A DNA stretch of 17,078 nucleotides from Phyllobacteriaceae bacterium (GCA_024645155.1 JAHEGF010000008.1:11112-28189); one strand, 5' to 3'; shown: positions 8,655 through 14,909, numbered from the stretch's first letter. Notes: generated from the sequence alone by a model not told the origin. Numbers and translations are program-made.

Positions 8655-8669
8655 TTAACCATTCGTTAG
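8655..8669 (+). promoter_or_regulatory. candidate CtrA box upstream of the sRNA
   Basis: The sequence is TTAACCATTCGTTAG, i.e. TTAA-N7-TTAG, one mismatch from the TTAA-N7-TTAA site of the cell-cycle regulator CtrA. Its first half TTAACCAT is the extended half-site of CtrA. It lies 20-35 bases before the presumed sRNA start, where an activator would overlap the -35 region. No clear sigma70 -35 is otherwise visible. Confidence 0.45.
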
Positions 8670-8689
8670 GCTTTATGAGTGCTTACTGT

Positions 8690-8790
8690 GTGCATCCAGT
8701 TTTCTGGATTCTTACCAAGTGGCTGAGCCGCTTTGTTTGATGCCTCCCTGTAAAACTCCTGAGAGCCGCATAATCCGCGGCTCTTTTTTT
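8690..8790 (+). ncRNA. trans-acting sRNA candidate, resembling the alpha-r8/suhB (MmgR) family
   Basis: Three hairpins follow each other. The first is ATCCAG-TTTT-CTGGAT (8694-8709). The second is AAGTGGC-TGA-GCCGCTT (8717-8733, one G-U pair). The third is AGAGCCGC, a 7-base loop, then GCGGCTCT with a run of T (8762-8790), an intrinsic terminator. The single-stranded linker between the second and third contains TGCCTCCCTG and ACTCCT, both able to pair with Shine-Dalgarno sequences. This layout, with an unpaired CCTCCC segment, fits my memory of the Rhizobiales alpha-r8/suhB (MmgR) sRNAs, which repress translation of target mRNAs. The 5' end is approximate, and the family name is by recollection. 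No open reading frame with a ribosome site is seen in it. Confidence 0.65.
8761..8790 (+). terminator. intrinsic terminator of the sRNA
   Basis: A perfect 8-bp GC-rich stem (8762-8769 with 8777-8784) with a 7-base loop is followed directly by seven T residues. It forms the 3' hairpin of the sRNA candidate and is active only on the plus strand, since the other strand lacks a T-run. Confidence 0.85.
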
Positions 8791-8807
8791 GGTTTTGAAT
8801 TTTAGCA

Positions 8808-8822
8808 TTAACCTTTTGTTAA
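8808..8822 (+). promoter_or_regulatory. perfect CtrA-type box upstream of rcdA
   Basis: TTAACCTTTTGTTAA matches the full TTAA-N7-TTAA consensus for CtrA binding. It is 109 bases before the rcdA start codon. In Caulobacter the rcdA gene is known to be under CtrA control, so a site here is biologically coherent. Confidence 0.6.
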
Positions 8823-8930
8823 ACAACAAGTTGCTTTCGCGGGCTTCCCGGCGCATTTTGTTTTCAGACAGACCGGGAGGACTGTAGGTCCGTTGTATCC
8901 CGGCATGAAGAATTGGGTAAGGCGTAAAAA

Positions 8931-9458
8931 ATGGCGGAAGCGGACAACGACAGAAACACGGTCAAACTCGCCGAGCACAGGATCTTCTCGCAGTCATTCC
9001 GTCCGCTTTATGATGAGGGAATGGGACTGGTTGAAGAGACTGCTGTCTATCTGGATGGCGAAGGCCGATCCCACGCAAAAAGCCTCAGCCGCAAGGCGGC
9101 GACACTATACGCCGCAGAGTCGATGCGCCTGACCACGCGCCTGATGCAGATCGCTTCATGGCTATTGTTGCAGCGCGCTGCAAACTCGGGCGAAATGACC
9201 CGTGATCAGGTCGCAGCAGAGAAGGTCAAGGTCCGTCTCGACACCACTTCGGCAAAGGAGACTGTTTCCGAGTGGGACGAACTGCCGCAATCCTTTTGTA
9301 CCCTCGTCAAGCGTTCGCTCAGCTTGCAGGCCAGGGTCAGGCGCATGGACGAGGAAATCTATGGTTCCAGCGCCGACATCCAGACTGAAAACACGCTGCT
9401 CACAAATCCTGTTTCAGATCAGCTTTCGTTGCTTGCTACTGCCTTCGGCCGTCACTGA
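8931..9458 (+). CDS. rcdA: RcdA, regulator of CtrA degradation (DUF1465 family)
   Basis: A 175-residue helical protein. The segment from about residue 20 to 90 carries the family core: FRPLYDEGMGLVEETAVYLD, then AAESMRLTTRLMQIASWLLLQRA and an acidic GEMT turn, which closely resemble Caulobacter RcdA from memory. RcdA is an adaptor that works with CpdR and PopA to deliver the cell-cycle regulator CtrA and other substrates to the ClpXP protease. It has no membrane segment or signal peptide. The C-terminus is polar and probably disordered, as in other RcdA proteins. The start ATG follows TAAGGCG at about 6 bases. The upstream region has a perfect CtrA-type box, suggesting feedback control. It converges with the second TauE-like gene, with 12 bases between the stops. 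Confidence 0.9.
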   Translation: MAEADNDRNTVKLAEHRIFSQSFRPLYDEGMGLVEETAVYLDGEGRSHAKSLSRKAATLYAAESMRLTTRLMQIASWLLLQRAANSGEMTRDQVAAEKVKVRLDTTSAKETVSEWDELPQSFCTLVKRSLSLQARVRRMDEEIYGSSADIQTENTLLTNPVSDQLSLLATAFGRH

Positions 9459-9470
9459 TCCGCACCAATA

Positions 9471-10223
9471 TCAGCTGAAAATCCCATCAAAGAGGGGCAA
9501 CGCCGCGATCGTTACGACAAGTATGATGGCGAATGCGATGACGCGGTAAACAGTTTCCGATGCATACCGGAATAGCACCAGGCCAACCACAGTTCCGGCA
9601 AAATAGAATGGAGCCGCCAATACGCCGCGCATCACCGGATCGACGGAAAACAAATCCGCGGCCCACAAGTTGAACCCGGTAAAGAACTCCCCGAAAAACA
9701 GCAGGACCAGAACATTGGCGCGGATGAAACGTGCATGTAAAGGCGATGCCATCCAGTAGATGATGGCAGGTGGCGCTGGTATCGACGCGATCCCGCCCAT
9801 GATACCGCCAACCGCTCCCACAACGAGCGATATCGGCCGTGACCGCGAACCTGTGTAACGCCAGCCGGAAACCAGAATGGCAACCGCCGCCAAAATCAGG
9901 GCGCAGATCACCCAACGCAGCACAATAGGGTCGCCGGTTTTCAAGATCCAGATGCCAATCGGCATGAAGGCTGCTAAACCCGCCAAGACGGGCATCACCT
10001 CCCCCCACTTGGCAATCTTGAAGACAGGAATGGTAACCGGAATTACCGGCAGGGTGTCGACAATAAAGATAATGACCAGGGCGGGAACCGGGCCATAGAG
10101 TGCAGCGGCAACCGGTGCAATGATCATGCCGGTGCCGAAACCGGCAAAACCACGCACCATGCCTGCCAGGCTGATGGTAGCCAGCAGGATCATCATGCCG
10201 GCGTCCAACGCTGGAAAATTCAT
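9471..10223 (-). CDS. TauE/SafE-family membrane transporter (second copy)
   Basis: A 250-residue inner-membrane protein with about eight hydrophobic segments. The family motif GMVRGFAGFGTGMIIAPV lies near the N-terminus (about residues 21-38), and the second repeat shows GAVGGIMGGIASIPAPPAII. It is only distantly similar to the copy at 6012-6809, so the two are unlikely to be a recent duplication and probably carry different anions. The ATG at 10223 was chosen because it begins right before the first helix and gives family length; the extended frame to 10376 would run through the ruvC promoter region. The ribosome site is weak (GAAAG). The gene diverges from ruvC and converges with rcdA. The substrate is unknown. 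Confidence 0.85.
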   Translation of the reverse strand: MNFPALDAGMMILLATISLAGMVRGFAGFGTGMIIAPVAAALYGPVPALVIIFIVDTLPVIPVTIPVFKIAKWGEVMPVLAGLAAFMPIGIWILKTGDPIVLRWVICALILAAVAILVSGWRYTGSRSRPISLVVGAVGGIMGGIASIPAPPAIIYWMASPLHARFIRANVLVLLFFGEFFTGFNLWAADLFSVDPVMRGVLAAPFYFAGTVVGLVLFRYASETVYRVIAFAIILVVTIAALPLFDGIFS

Positions 10224-10316
10224 GACAAAACTTTCATGGACAAACCGTAAATGACAAACTCCCACCCCGGTGGCACCTGTCTCAACAAATTTCAAGGCCA
10301 GTGCAAAAATCGATTT

Positions 10317-10331
10317 GTTTCTGTTTTGTTC
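10317..10331 (+). promoter_or_regulatory. candidate LexA (SOS) box upstream of ruvCAB
   Basis: GTTT-N7-GTTC differs by one base from the alphaproteobacterial LexA operator GTTC-N7-GTTC. It lies 45 bases before the ruvC start codon. ruvCAB is SOS-controlled in several alphaproteobacteria, so the position fits. A clear -10/-35 pair could not be assigned. Confidence 0.45.
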
Positions 10332-10375
10332 ACAAATTGCTGGAAAGAAGGACGTATCGCTATAAGGTGAATGCA

Positions 10376-10891
10376 ATGAACGCAGCGATTCGCATCATCG
10401 GGATAGACCCGGGACTCCGCAATACCGGTTGGGGAATTGTGGATTCGTCCGGAAACACGTTGAGATTTGTGGCATCGGGTACCGTTCGTTCCGACGGTAG
10501 CGCGTCATTGGCGCGGCGCCTGTGTCAGCTTCACGACGGCCTGCAGGAAGTGCTTGCCAGTCACCAGCCCGCTGAGGCGGCAGTCGAGGCAACATTTGTC
10601 AACCGTGACGCTGCGGCGACATTGAAACTCGGCCAGGCCCGGGGTGTCGCCATGATCGTTCCTGCACTTGCAGGACTTGCCGTCGCTGAATATGCCCCGA
10701 ACGCTGTAAAGAAAACGGTCGTAGGCGCCGGTCACGCCGGCAAGGAACAAATACGGATGATGGTCAAGGTATTGATGCCACGTGCAGAATTTGACAGCGA
10801 TGATGCCGCAGATGCACTCGCCATTGCTGTTTGCCATGCCCATCACCGCCATAGCGCAGCAAGCCGGATAACGGCGCTCAAAGCCGGTTGA
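10376..10891 (+). CDS. ruvC: Holliday junction resolvase RuvC
   Basis: A 171-residue endonuclease, matching the usual RuvC length. It cuts four-way DNA junctions symmetrically once RuvAB has positioned them. The four acidic catalytic residues are in place: Asp11 in GIDPGLRNTGWG, Glu71 in VEATFVNRD, and Asp143 and Asp146 in DDAADALAIAVCH. The start ATG at 10376 has AAGGTGA at a suitable distance; a GTG three codons earlier is possible but overlaps that ribosome site. It is the first gene of the ruvC-ruvA-ruvB cluster, 10 bases before ruvA. A candidate LexA box lies upstream. Confidence 0.97.
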   Translation: MNAAIRIIGIDPGLRNTGWGIVDSSGNTLRFVASGTVRSDGSASLARRLCQLHDGLQEVLASHQPAEAAVEATFVNRDAAATLKLGQARGVAMIVPALAGLAVAEYAPNAVKKTVVGAGHAGKEQIRMMVKVLMPRAEFDSDDAADALAIAVCHAHHRHSAASRITALKAG

Positions 10892-10901
10892 CGGGGCAGC
10901 G

Positions 10902-11516
10902 ATGATCGGAAAACTGAAAGGCACGGTCGACGAAATTGGCGAGGACCATGTCGTCATTGATGTTCATGGCGTTTGCTATGTCGCCTTTTGCCCGGCGCGA
11001 ACGCTTGCGAGCTTGCCCCGCTCAGGTGAAGCCGCGATCCTGTTTATCGAAACCTATGTGCGCGAGGACCAGCTCAGGCTTTTCGGCTTTGCAAGTGCTA
11101 TGGAACGCGAATGGTTCCGGTTGCTGCAGACCGCCCAAGGTGTCGGCGCCAAGGTCGCACTTGCCATCCTTGGAACTCTGACCACCGGCGAACTGGCAAA
11201 TGCCATCGCCTTGCGGGATGTCGCCATGGTATCGCGTGCACCGGGCGTCGGTAAAAAGGTTGCTGAACGTATCGTTACCGAACTGAAGAACAAGGCTCCG
11301 GCTTTTTCGGGCGGCGATCTCGACATCGGCATGATGCAGGAACTGGGTGCAGGCGTGGCGCCGGGTCCGGTTTCCGATGCCGTCTCCGCATTGTCCAATC
11401 TCGGCTATAGCCGTGACCAGGCCGCCTCGGCGGTTGCGGCCGCGCTGAAATCCGCCGGCGAAGATGCAGATTCGGCATCGCTCATACGTCTCGGATTGAA
11501 GGAGTTGGCCAAGTGA
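10902..11516 (+). CDS. ruvA: Holliday junction branch migration protein RuvA
   Basis: A 204-residue protein, the normal RuvA size. It forms the tetramer that holds the Holliday junction and docks the RuvB motors. The N-terminal OB-fold starts with MIGKLKGTVDEIGEDHVVIDV. Two helix-hairpin-helix motifs follow: LLQTAQGVGAKVALAIL (about 77-93) and SRAPGVGKKVAERIV (about 110-124). The C-terminal RuvB-contact domain (about 155-204) includes SALSNLGYSRDQAASAVAAA. It starts 10 bases after the ruvC stop with a GGGG-containing ribosome site and is followed by ruvB after 43 bases. Confidence 0.97.
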   Translation: MIGKLKGTVDEIGEDHVVIDVHGVCYVAFCPARTLASLPRSGEAAILFIETYVREDQLRLFGFASAMEREWFRLLQTAQGVGAKVALAILGTLTTGELANAIALRDVAMVSRAPGVGKKVAERIVTELKNKAPAFSGGDLDIGMMQELGAGVAPGPVSDAVSALSNLGYSRDQAASAVAAALKSAGEDADSASLIRLGLKELAK

Positions 11517-11559
11517 GTGCGGATTGCCAATTCCGTCCAGCAGTGCAAATTGGTGGATC

Positions 11560-12597
11560 ATGAGTGATGAATCGCGCCTGATCTCACCAACCGAACGCAG
11601 CGAGGATGCCGACGTAAGCCTGCGTCCGCAATCGCTGGACGAGTTTGTCGGCCAGAAGGCTGTACGCGCTAACCTCAAGGTTTTTGTCGACGCGGCCCGC
11701 GGACGCGACGAGGCGCTCGACCACGTCTTGTTTGTAGGCCCGCCCGGGCTGGGAAAGACAACGCTCGCACAGATCATGGCACGGGAACTGGGTGTCAATT
11801 TCCGCGCAACTTCCGGCCCTGTCATCGCCAAGGCCGGCGATCTTGCTGCCCTGCTGACCAACCTGGAAAATCGCGATGTCCTGTTCATCGACGAGATCCA
11901 CCGGCTCAACCCGGCGGTCGAGGAAATCCTTTACCCCGCCATGGAAGACTACCAGCTTGACCTGATAATCGGCGAAGGTCCGGCCGCGCGATCCGTCAAG
12001 ATCGACCTTGCAAAATTCACGCTGGTCGCCGCGACCACCCGTCTTGGTCTATTGACGACACCCCTGCGCGACCGGTTCGGTATCCCGGTGCGGCTCAATT
12101 TCTATTCCGTCGACGAACTCGAACTGATTGTGCGACGCGGCGCCCGCATTCTCGGCCTGCCGGTAAGTGATGACGGGGCGCTGGAAATTGCCAAGCGTGC
12201 CAGGGGTACTCCGCGCATTGCCGGGCGGCTGTTACGCCGCGTGCGTGATTTTGCAGATGTCGCCAAAGTCGCCGAAGTCACGCGCGACATTGCCGACCAA
12301 GCTTTATCGCGTCTCGAGGTCGATGCGATAGGGCTCGATGAACTGGACCGCAGATACCTGGCAATGATCGCCGGAAACTTCGGTGGCGGGCCGGTTGGTA
12401 TCGAAACCATTGCCGCCGGCCTGTCGGAACCGCGTGACGCAATCGAGGACATCATAGAGCCGTTTCTCATTCAGCAGGGCTTTATCCAGCGCACCCCGCG
12501 GGGCCGCGTGCTGACCGCTAATGCATGGCGGCATATCGGGCTCGATGCGCCAAAAGACCTTTCAGTTACGCAAGGCCGGCTATTTGAGGAAGAATAA
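11560..12597 (+). CDS. ruvB: Holliday junction branch migration ATPase RuvB
   Basis: A 345-residue AAA+ motor that pumps DNA through the RuvA-bound junction. Walker A is GPPGLGKTT (60-68), Walker B is LFIDEIH (108-114), sensor 1 lies in LVAATTRLG, and the PLRDRFG arginine region is at 168-174. The C-terminal winged-helix domain holds GGGPVGIETIAAGLSE and the RTPRGRVLTANAWRH wing. The ATG at 11560 was chosen over an upstream TTG because GGTGG precedes it and the protein begins like other RuvB sequences (residues before RPQSLDEFVGQ). It closes the ruvCAB cluster. Its stop codon lies 5 bases from a hairpin that acts as a terminator on the opposite strand. Confidence 0.97.
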   Translation: MSDESRLISPTERSEDADVSLRPQSLDEFVGQKAVRANLKVFVDAARGRDEALDHVLFVGPPGLGKTTLAQIMARELGVNFRATSGPVIAKAGDLAALLTNLENRDVLFIDEIHRLNPAVEEILYPAMEDYQLDLIIGEGPAARSVKIDLAKFTLVAATTRLGLLTTPLRDRFGIPVRLNFYSVDELELIVRRGARILGLPVSDDGALEIAKRARGTPRIAGRLLRRVRDFADVAKVAEVTRDIADQALSRLEVDAIGLDELDRRYLAMIAGNFGGGPVGIETIAAGLSEPRDAIEDIIEPFLIQQGFIQRTPRGRVLTANAWRHIGLDAPKDLSVTQGRLFEEE

Positions 12598-12624
12598 AAT
12601 ACCGCCGGCAGATAACTCCGGCGG
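12592..12624 (-). terminator. intrinsic terminator of the Cys-rich P460 gene
   Basis: CCGCCGG (12602-12608) and CCGGCGG (12618-12624) form a perfect 7-bp stem with a 9-base loop. Read on the minus strand it is followed by TATTTTATT. The plus-strand side has no T-run, so it serves the minus-strand gene ending at 12647. The T-rich tail overlaps the ruvB stop codon. Confidence 0.7.
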
Positions 12625-12646
12625 CGAGGCAGTTATTCAGACAAGG

Positions 12647-13798
12647 TTACATTCTGACATCGTCCGGCAGGAAGAACAGGTAATCGGCGCCTTTCGCACC
12701 TTCATGACATTCGTGGCAAAATCCCATTGCGGCGCTGTTTTCTCCGCCGGTCACGCCTGCCGTGGTACCACCTGGCATCACCATCGCATAGCGCCAGTTG
12801 CCGGTGACCGGATTGAACCCCTTGGTCATTTTCTCCATGACAAAGAACGGACCGATCGATGCCTTACCCCCGGCACTGACTACAAAGCTCGGCTTGGCTA
12901 TGGTGGTTCCAATCGGAGCAGCACCGATTTCGTCAAATTTCTTGTATGCCGCTGCACCAATCGCATTGACATAGTTCATGACGAAACGGTTGCCATGGGT
13001 CGCACTCGGATAGGCATGTTTCGTGACATTTTCGAAGCCTGACCACTTGTTGACCGCCCAGTGGCCACCACCCTTGTACTGCGCTTCCATGGTGGATTTT
13101 AGACAGTCGTAAAGTGCAGTGACCTCATCCCCGGACAGGTTGAGATCATCCGGGTCGGCCGCTGCCGCGCCTGCTGCGCATGGGTTGCAAGGACTGCAAA
13201 CTGATGCTGCGCACGGGTTTTTCGCAGCGCACGGGTTCTTTGCGGCACATGGATTTTTCGCCGCACAGGGATTGCACGCTGCCGCCTTTTTGGCCGCACA
13301 CGGATTGCACGGGTTGCACGCCGAAGCCTTTTTGGCCGCGCACGGGTTGCACGCTGCCGCCTTTTGAATTCGCGGTACATAGCACTCCGTTGCAGCAAGT
13401 CCCGCACTGGCTGCACAGGGATTGCACGGACTGCATGCCGTAGCCGCGCAGGGGTTCTTCGCTGCACACGGGTTGCACGGGTTGCATGCTGACGCTTTCT
13501 TCGCAGCGCACGGGTTCTTTGCGGCACATGGATTTTTCGCCGCACAGGGATTGCACGCCGAAGCCTTTTTGGCCGCACACGGGTTACAAGGATTGCATGC
13601 CGACGCTTTCTTCGCCGCACACGGGTTGCACGGGTTGCAAGCCGAAGCCTTCTTCGCCGCACACGGATTTGCCTTGCATGTCGCGCCACTTGGCGTCACC
13701 GATCCCGCGGTCAAGATCAGTGCCGCGCCACCCGCCGCAAACAATGTCAGCGGAACAGCAGCCGCTGTTGCCAGAAGTTTCGATTTGAGCGTCACCAT
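12647..13798 (-). CDS. exported Cys-rich NPC-repeat protein with C-terminal cytochrome P460-like domain
   Basis: A 383-residue protein in three parts. Residues 1 to about 40 form a signal peptide with a long hydrophobic core. Residues 41-207 are a low-complexity array with 33 cysteines in NPCAAK, CNPCNPC and KKASAC units, giving Cys spacings of mainly x2, x5 and x7; a short non-repeat insert lies at about 131-149. Residues about 215-383 look like a cytochrome P460 domain: HWAVNKWSGF, SATHGNRFVMNYVN, then KPSFVV, GPFFVMEKM, NWRYAMVMPGG and the haem c motif CHECH at 361-365. P460 proteins oxidise hydroxylamine or bind NO in the periplasm. No CxxCH occurs in the repeats, so they do not bind haem c. 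The ribosome site GGAGG before ATG 13798 is strong. The function of the fusion is not known; the repeats may bind metals or form disulfides. Confidence 0.82.
   Translation of the reverse strand: MVTLKSKLLATAAAVPLTLFAAGGAALILTAGSVTPSGATCKANPCAAKKASACNPCNPCAAKKASACNPCNPCAAKKASACNPCAAKNPCAAKNPCAAKKASACNPCNPCAAKNPCAATACSPCNPCAASAGLAATECYVPRIQKAAACNPCAAKKASACNPCNPCAAKKAAACNPCAAKNPCAAKNPCAAKNPCAASVCSPCNPCAAGAAAADPDDLNLSGDEVTALYDCLKSTMEAQYKGGGHWAVNKWSGFENVTKHAYPSATHGNRFVMNYVNAIGAAAYKKFDEIGAAPIGTTIAKPSFVVSAGGKASIGPFFVMEKMTKGFNPVTGNWRYAMVMPGGTTAGVTGGENSAAMGFCHECHEGAKGADYLFFLPDDVRM
13178..13678 (-). repeat. degenerate tandem repeat array encoding NPC/CNPC cysteine units
   Basis: About 500 bases of repeats encode residues 41-207 of the P460 fusion protein. 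The basic units are 12-27 bases in frame. On top of these, a 59-base segment is repeated identically at 13221-13279 and 13500-13558, offset by 279 bases (93 codons), indicating a recent internal duplication or gene conversion. Both halves end with the same CSPCNPCAA coding stretch. Such arrays are prone to length changes. Confidence 0.85.
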
Positions 13799-13840
13799 GA
13801 TTTCCTCCGTCGGATTTTTCGAGTCAACAGACCGTTATCC

Positions 13841-13856
13841 CGACCTTAAAGGTTCG
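13841..13856. promoter_or_regulatory. palindromic site near the P460 gene start (candidate operator)
   Basis: CGACCTTAAAGGTTCG is a near-perfect inverted repeat centred on CTTAAAG. It lies 42 bases upstream of the P460 start codon, so it would fall downstream of the candidate promoter at 13869-13897, where a repressor could act. A second, similar site is at 13928-13944. The binding protein is unknown. Confidence 0.35.
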
Positions 13857-13868
13857 AGCATTTCGCAT

Positions 13869-13897
13869 TCATCACAAAGTGCTAACAGCGGGTTCAA
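13869..13897 (-). promoter_or_regulatory. candidate promoter of the P460 gene
   Basis: On the minus strand TTGAAC (13892-13897) and TGATGA (13869-13874) are separated by 17 bases. The -35 element is good and the -10 is weak. The start codon lies about 70 bases downstream. Confidence 0.3.
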
Positions 13898-13927
13898 TAA
13901 AAGGTGAGTGAGATAGAAGGCGGTCCG

Positions 13928-13944
13928 CGACACTTAAAGTGCCG
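13928..13944. promoter_or_regulatory. second palindromic site between the two unusual genes
   Basis: CGACACTTAAAGTGCCG is an inverted repeat with one mismatched pair and the same CTTAAAG centre as the site at 13841-13856. It lies 8 bases after the stop of the histidine-rich gene. It could be a weak hairpin at the end of that transcript, but no T-run follows, so an operator or shared regulatory site is as likely. Confidence 0.35.
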
Positions 13945-13951
13945 TTGGTGT

Positions 13952-14692
13952 TCAGCGATTGATTGCGCGCAGCGCTTTCCTCAGCCCGGCAATTTGCCGT
14001 TCGATATTGATCTCGACAATCGAGGTAATTTCCAATTCGCGGTCTTCATATACATCGCGATCGGGATGTTTTGCCCGCCAGCCATCAACCACTTCGTCGC
14101 GTTTATTCAGCAATGCTTCGATTTGCGGGCGGAACAGTTTCACAATTGCGGTGATCGACCGGTTGGTGGCCAGGCACGGATAACTTTGTTCGATCGAGAA
14201 GCGGCTCATCATGCCGATGACATCTTGGGAGCTGTAAAAGCTTTCGTCGGTAACCCACCGGTTGGTGGTAAACATGCCGATTGGTAAACCCGGCCGGTTC
14301 ATCGAAATCGCTACAATATGCGATAGCGCCGCCTTGCCTGTTGGGCGTTTGGCCTTGCCCCTGTAGCGAACCGGCTTTGTGTTTCCCGGCATGCCAGCGG
14401 AGCGCAAAAACGTATGAAAGTGGCCGTGTTCCCCACTTTCCGGACGATGGGCATGATAATAATACTGGGAATGCGTTTCACCATCAAATACGTCGCCTTG
14501 CGGATAGTGCTCTTCTTCGTAGAATGTTCCCTGGTGGGCAAGGCACCTGCCGACAAGGTTTTCGCCGGATTTGTCGAGAAGCCGCAGATTTTCCGTGAGC
14601 TTGGTGCCAGCCTCCAGCAGGCTTTCGATCTGTTCAGCCGAATAGCCTGACAGCGCATTGGCGAGGCTGAATTCGAGCTGCACATTGTCCAT
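13952..14692 (-). CDS. conserved protein of unknown function with histidine cluster
   Basis: A 246-residue soluble protein with no signal peptide or membrane helix. I do not recognise a characterised family; by recollection it resembles DUF6969-type proteins, unconfirmed. Its most striking part is residues 62-93: His62, His74, then YYYHAHRPESGEHGHFH with His80, 82, 89, 91 and 93 and Glu88, which looks like a metal site. The rest is mixed helix, with SHIVAISMNRPGLPIGMFTTNRW (124-146) forming a likely beta core and a charged helical C-terminus. The ATG at 14692 was preferred over 14770 because a plausible promoter covers 14742-14770. It lies 153 bases upstream of the Cys-rich P460 gene on the same strand and diverges from the dehalogenase gene. 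A cytoplasmic metal-dependent or metal-sensing role is only a guess. Confidence 0.72.
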   Translation of the reverse strand: MDNVQLEFSLANALSGYSAEQIESLLEAGTKLTENLRLLDKSGENLVGRCLAHQGTFYEEEHYPQGDVFDGETHSQYYYHAHRPESGEHGHFHTFLRSAGMPGNTKPVRYRGKAKRPTGKAALSHIVAISMNRPGLPIGMFTTNRWVTDESFYSSQDVIGMMSRFSIEQSYPCLATNRSITAIVKLFRPQIEALLNKRDEVVDGWRAKHPDRDVYEDRELEITSIVEINIERQIAGLRKALRAINR

Positions 14693-14741
14693 GACTGACC
14701 TGTCCGTTTTCTGGTCCGCAATTACGCAGAAGAGGCTTTCC

Positions 14742-14770
14742 AGATAAGATGGTACCGTGCAACCATGCAA
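14742..14770 (-). promoter_or_regulatory. candidate promoter of the histidine-rich gene
   Basis: On the minus strand TTGCAT (14765-14770) and TTATCT (14742-14747) are 17 bases apart, a reasonable sigma70 pair. The expected transcript start is about 40 bases before the ATG at 14692, which supports that start. Confidence 0.35.
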
Positions 14771-14846
14771 CCAGGCGATGGCCGGCGATCACGGCAATGT
14801 GTCCGCTCATCCCGGCAAGTGGATCGCATCCACGCCGTGAATTCCG

Positions 14847-14874
14847 TTGCATGCGATGCTACCATGAATATCTG
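14847..14874 (+). promoter_or_regulatory. candidate promoter of the haloalkane dehalogenase gene
   Basis: TTGCAT (14847-14852) and TATCTG (14869-14874) are 16 bases apart. The predicted transcript would begin near 14881, about 30 bases before the start codon. It faces away from the candidate promoter at 14742-14770. Confidence 0.35.
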
Positions 14875-14909
14875 CCTTGCCCTTCCCGGGCTCGAAACTG
14901 GAGCCATGC

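Larger units (their letters stand above)
8566..8930. other. 365-base non-coding region between acyl-CoA synthetase and rcdA
   Basis: No credible protein gene is visible here. The region holds, in order, a likely terminator for the synthetase gene (8596-8647), a CtrA-type box with one mismatch (8655-8669), an apparent sRNA with three hairpins (about 8690-8790), a perfect TTAA-N7-TTAA box (8808-8822), and the leader of rcdA with its ribosome site (TAAGGCG just before the ATG at 8931). Each is listed separately. Confidence 0.8.

Noticed and set aside
6012..10223. The two TauE/SafE genes as a recent duplication
   Set aside because: Their sequences differ throughout and the genes are on opposite strands with unrelated neighbours; they share only family-level motifs.
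13178..13678. Repeat array as a CRISPR
   Set aside because: Units are short, degenerate, in frame with a protein gene and lack unique spacers of constant length.
13119..13907. Long open frames on the plus strand rich in His, Gly, Leu and Phe, antisense to the Cys-rich gene
   Set aside because: They are mirror images of the repeat array: the alternating Cys, Ala and Pro codons leave the opposite strand free of stops. The minus-strand frame has a signal peptide, a strong ribosome site, a P460-like domain and a terminator.
14693..14770. Longer N-terminus for the histidine-rich protein from the ATG at 14770
   Set aside because: The extra 26 residues cover a plausible -35/-10 pair, and the ATG at 14692 begins a normal soluble helix.
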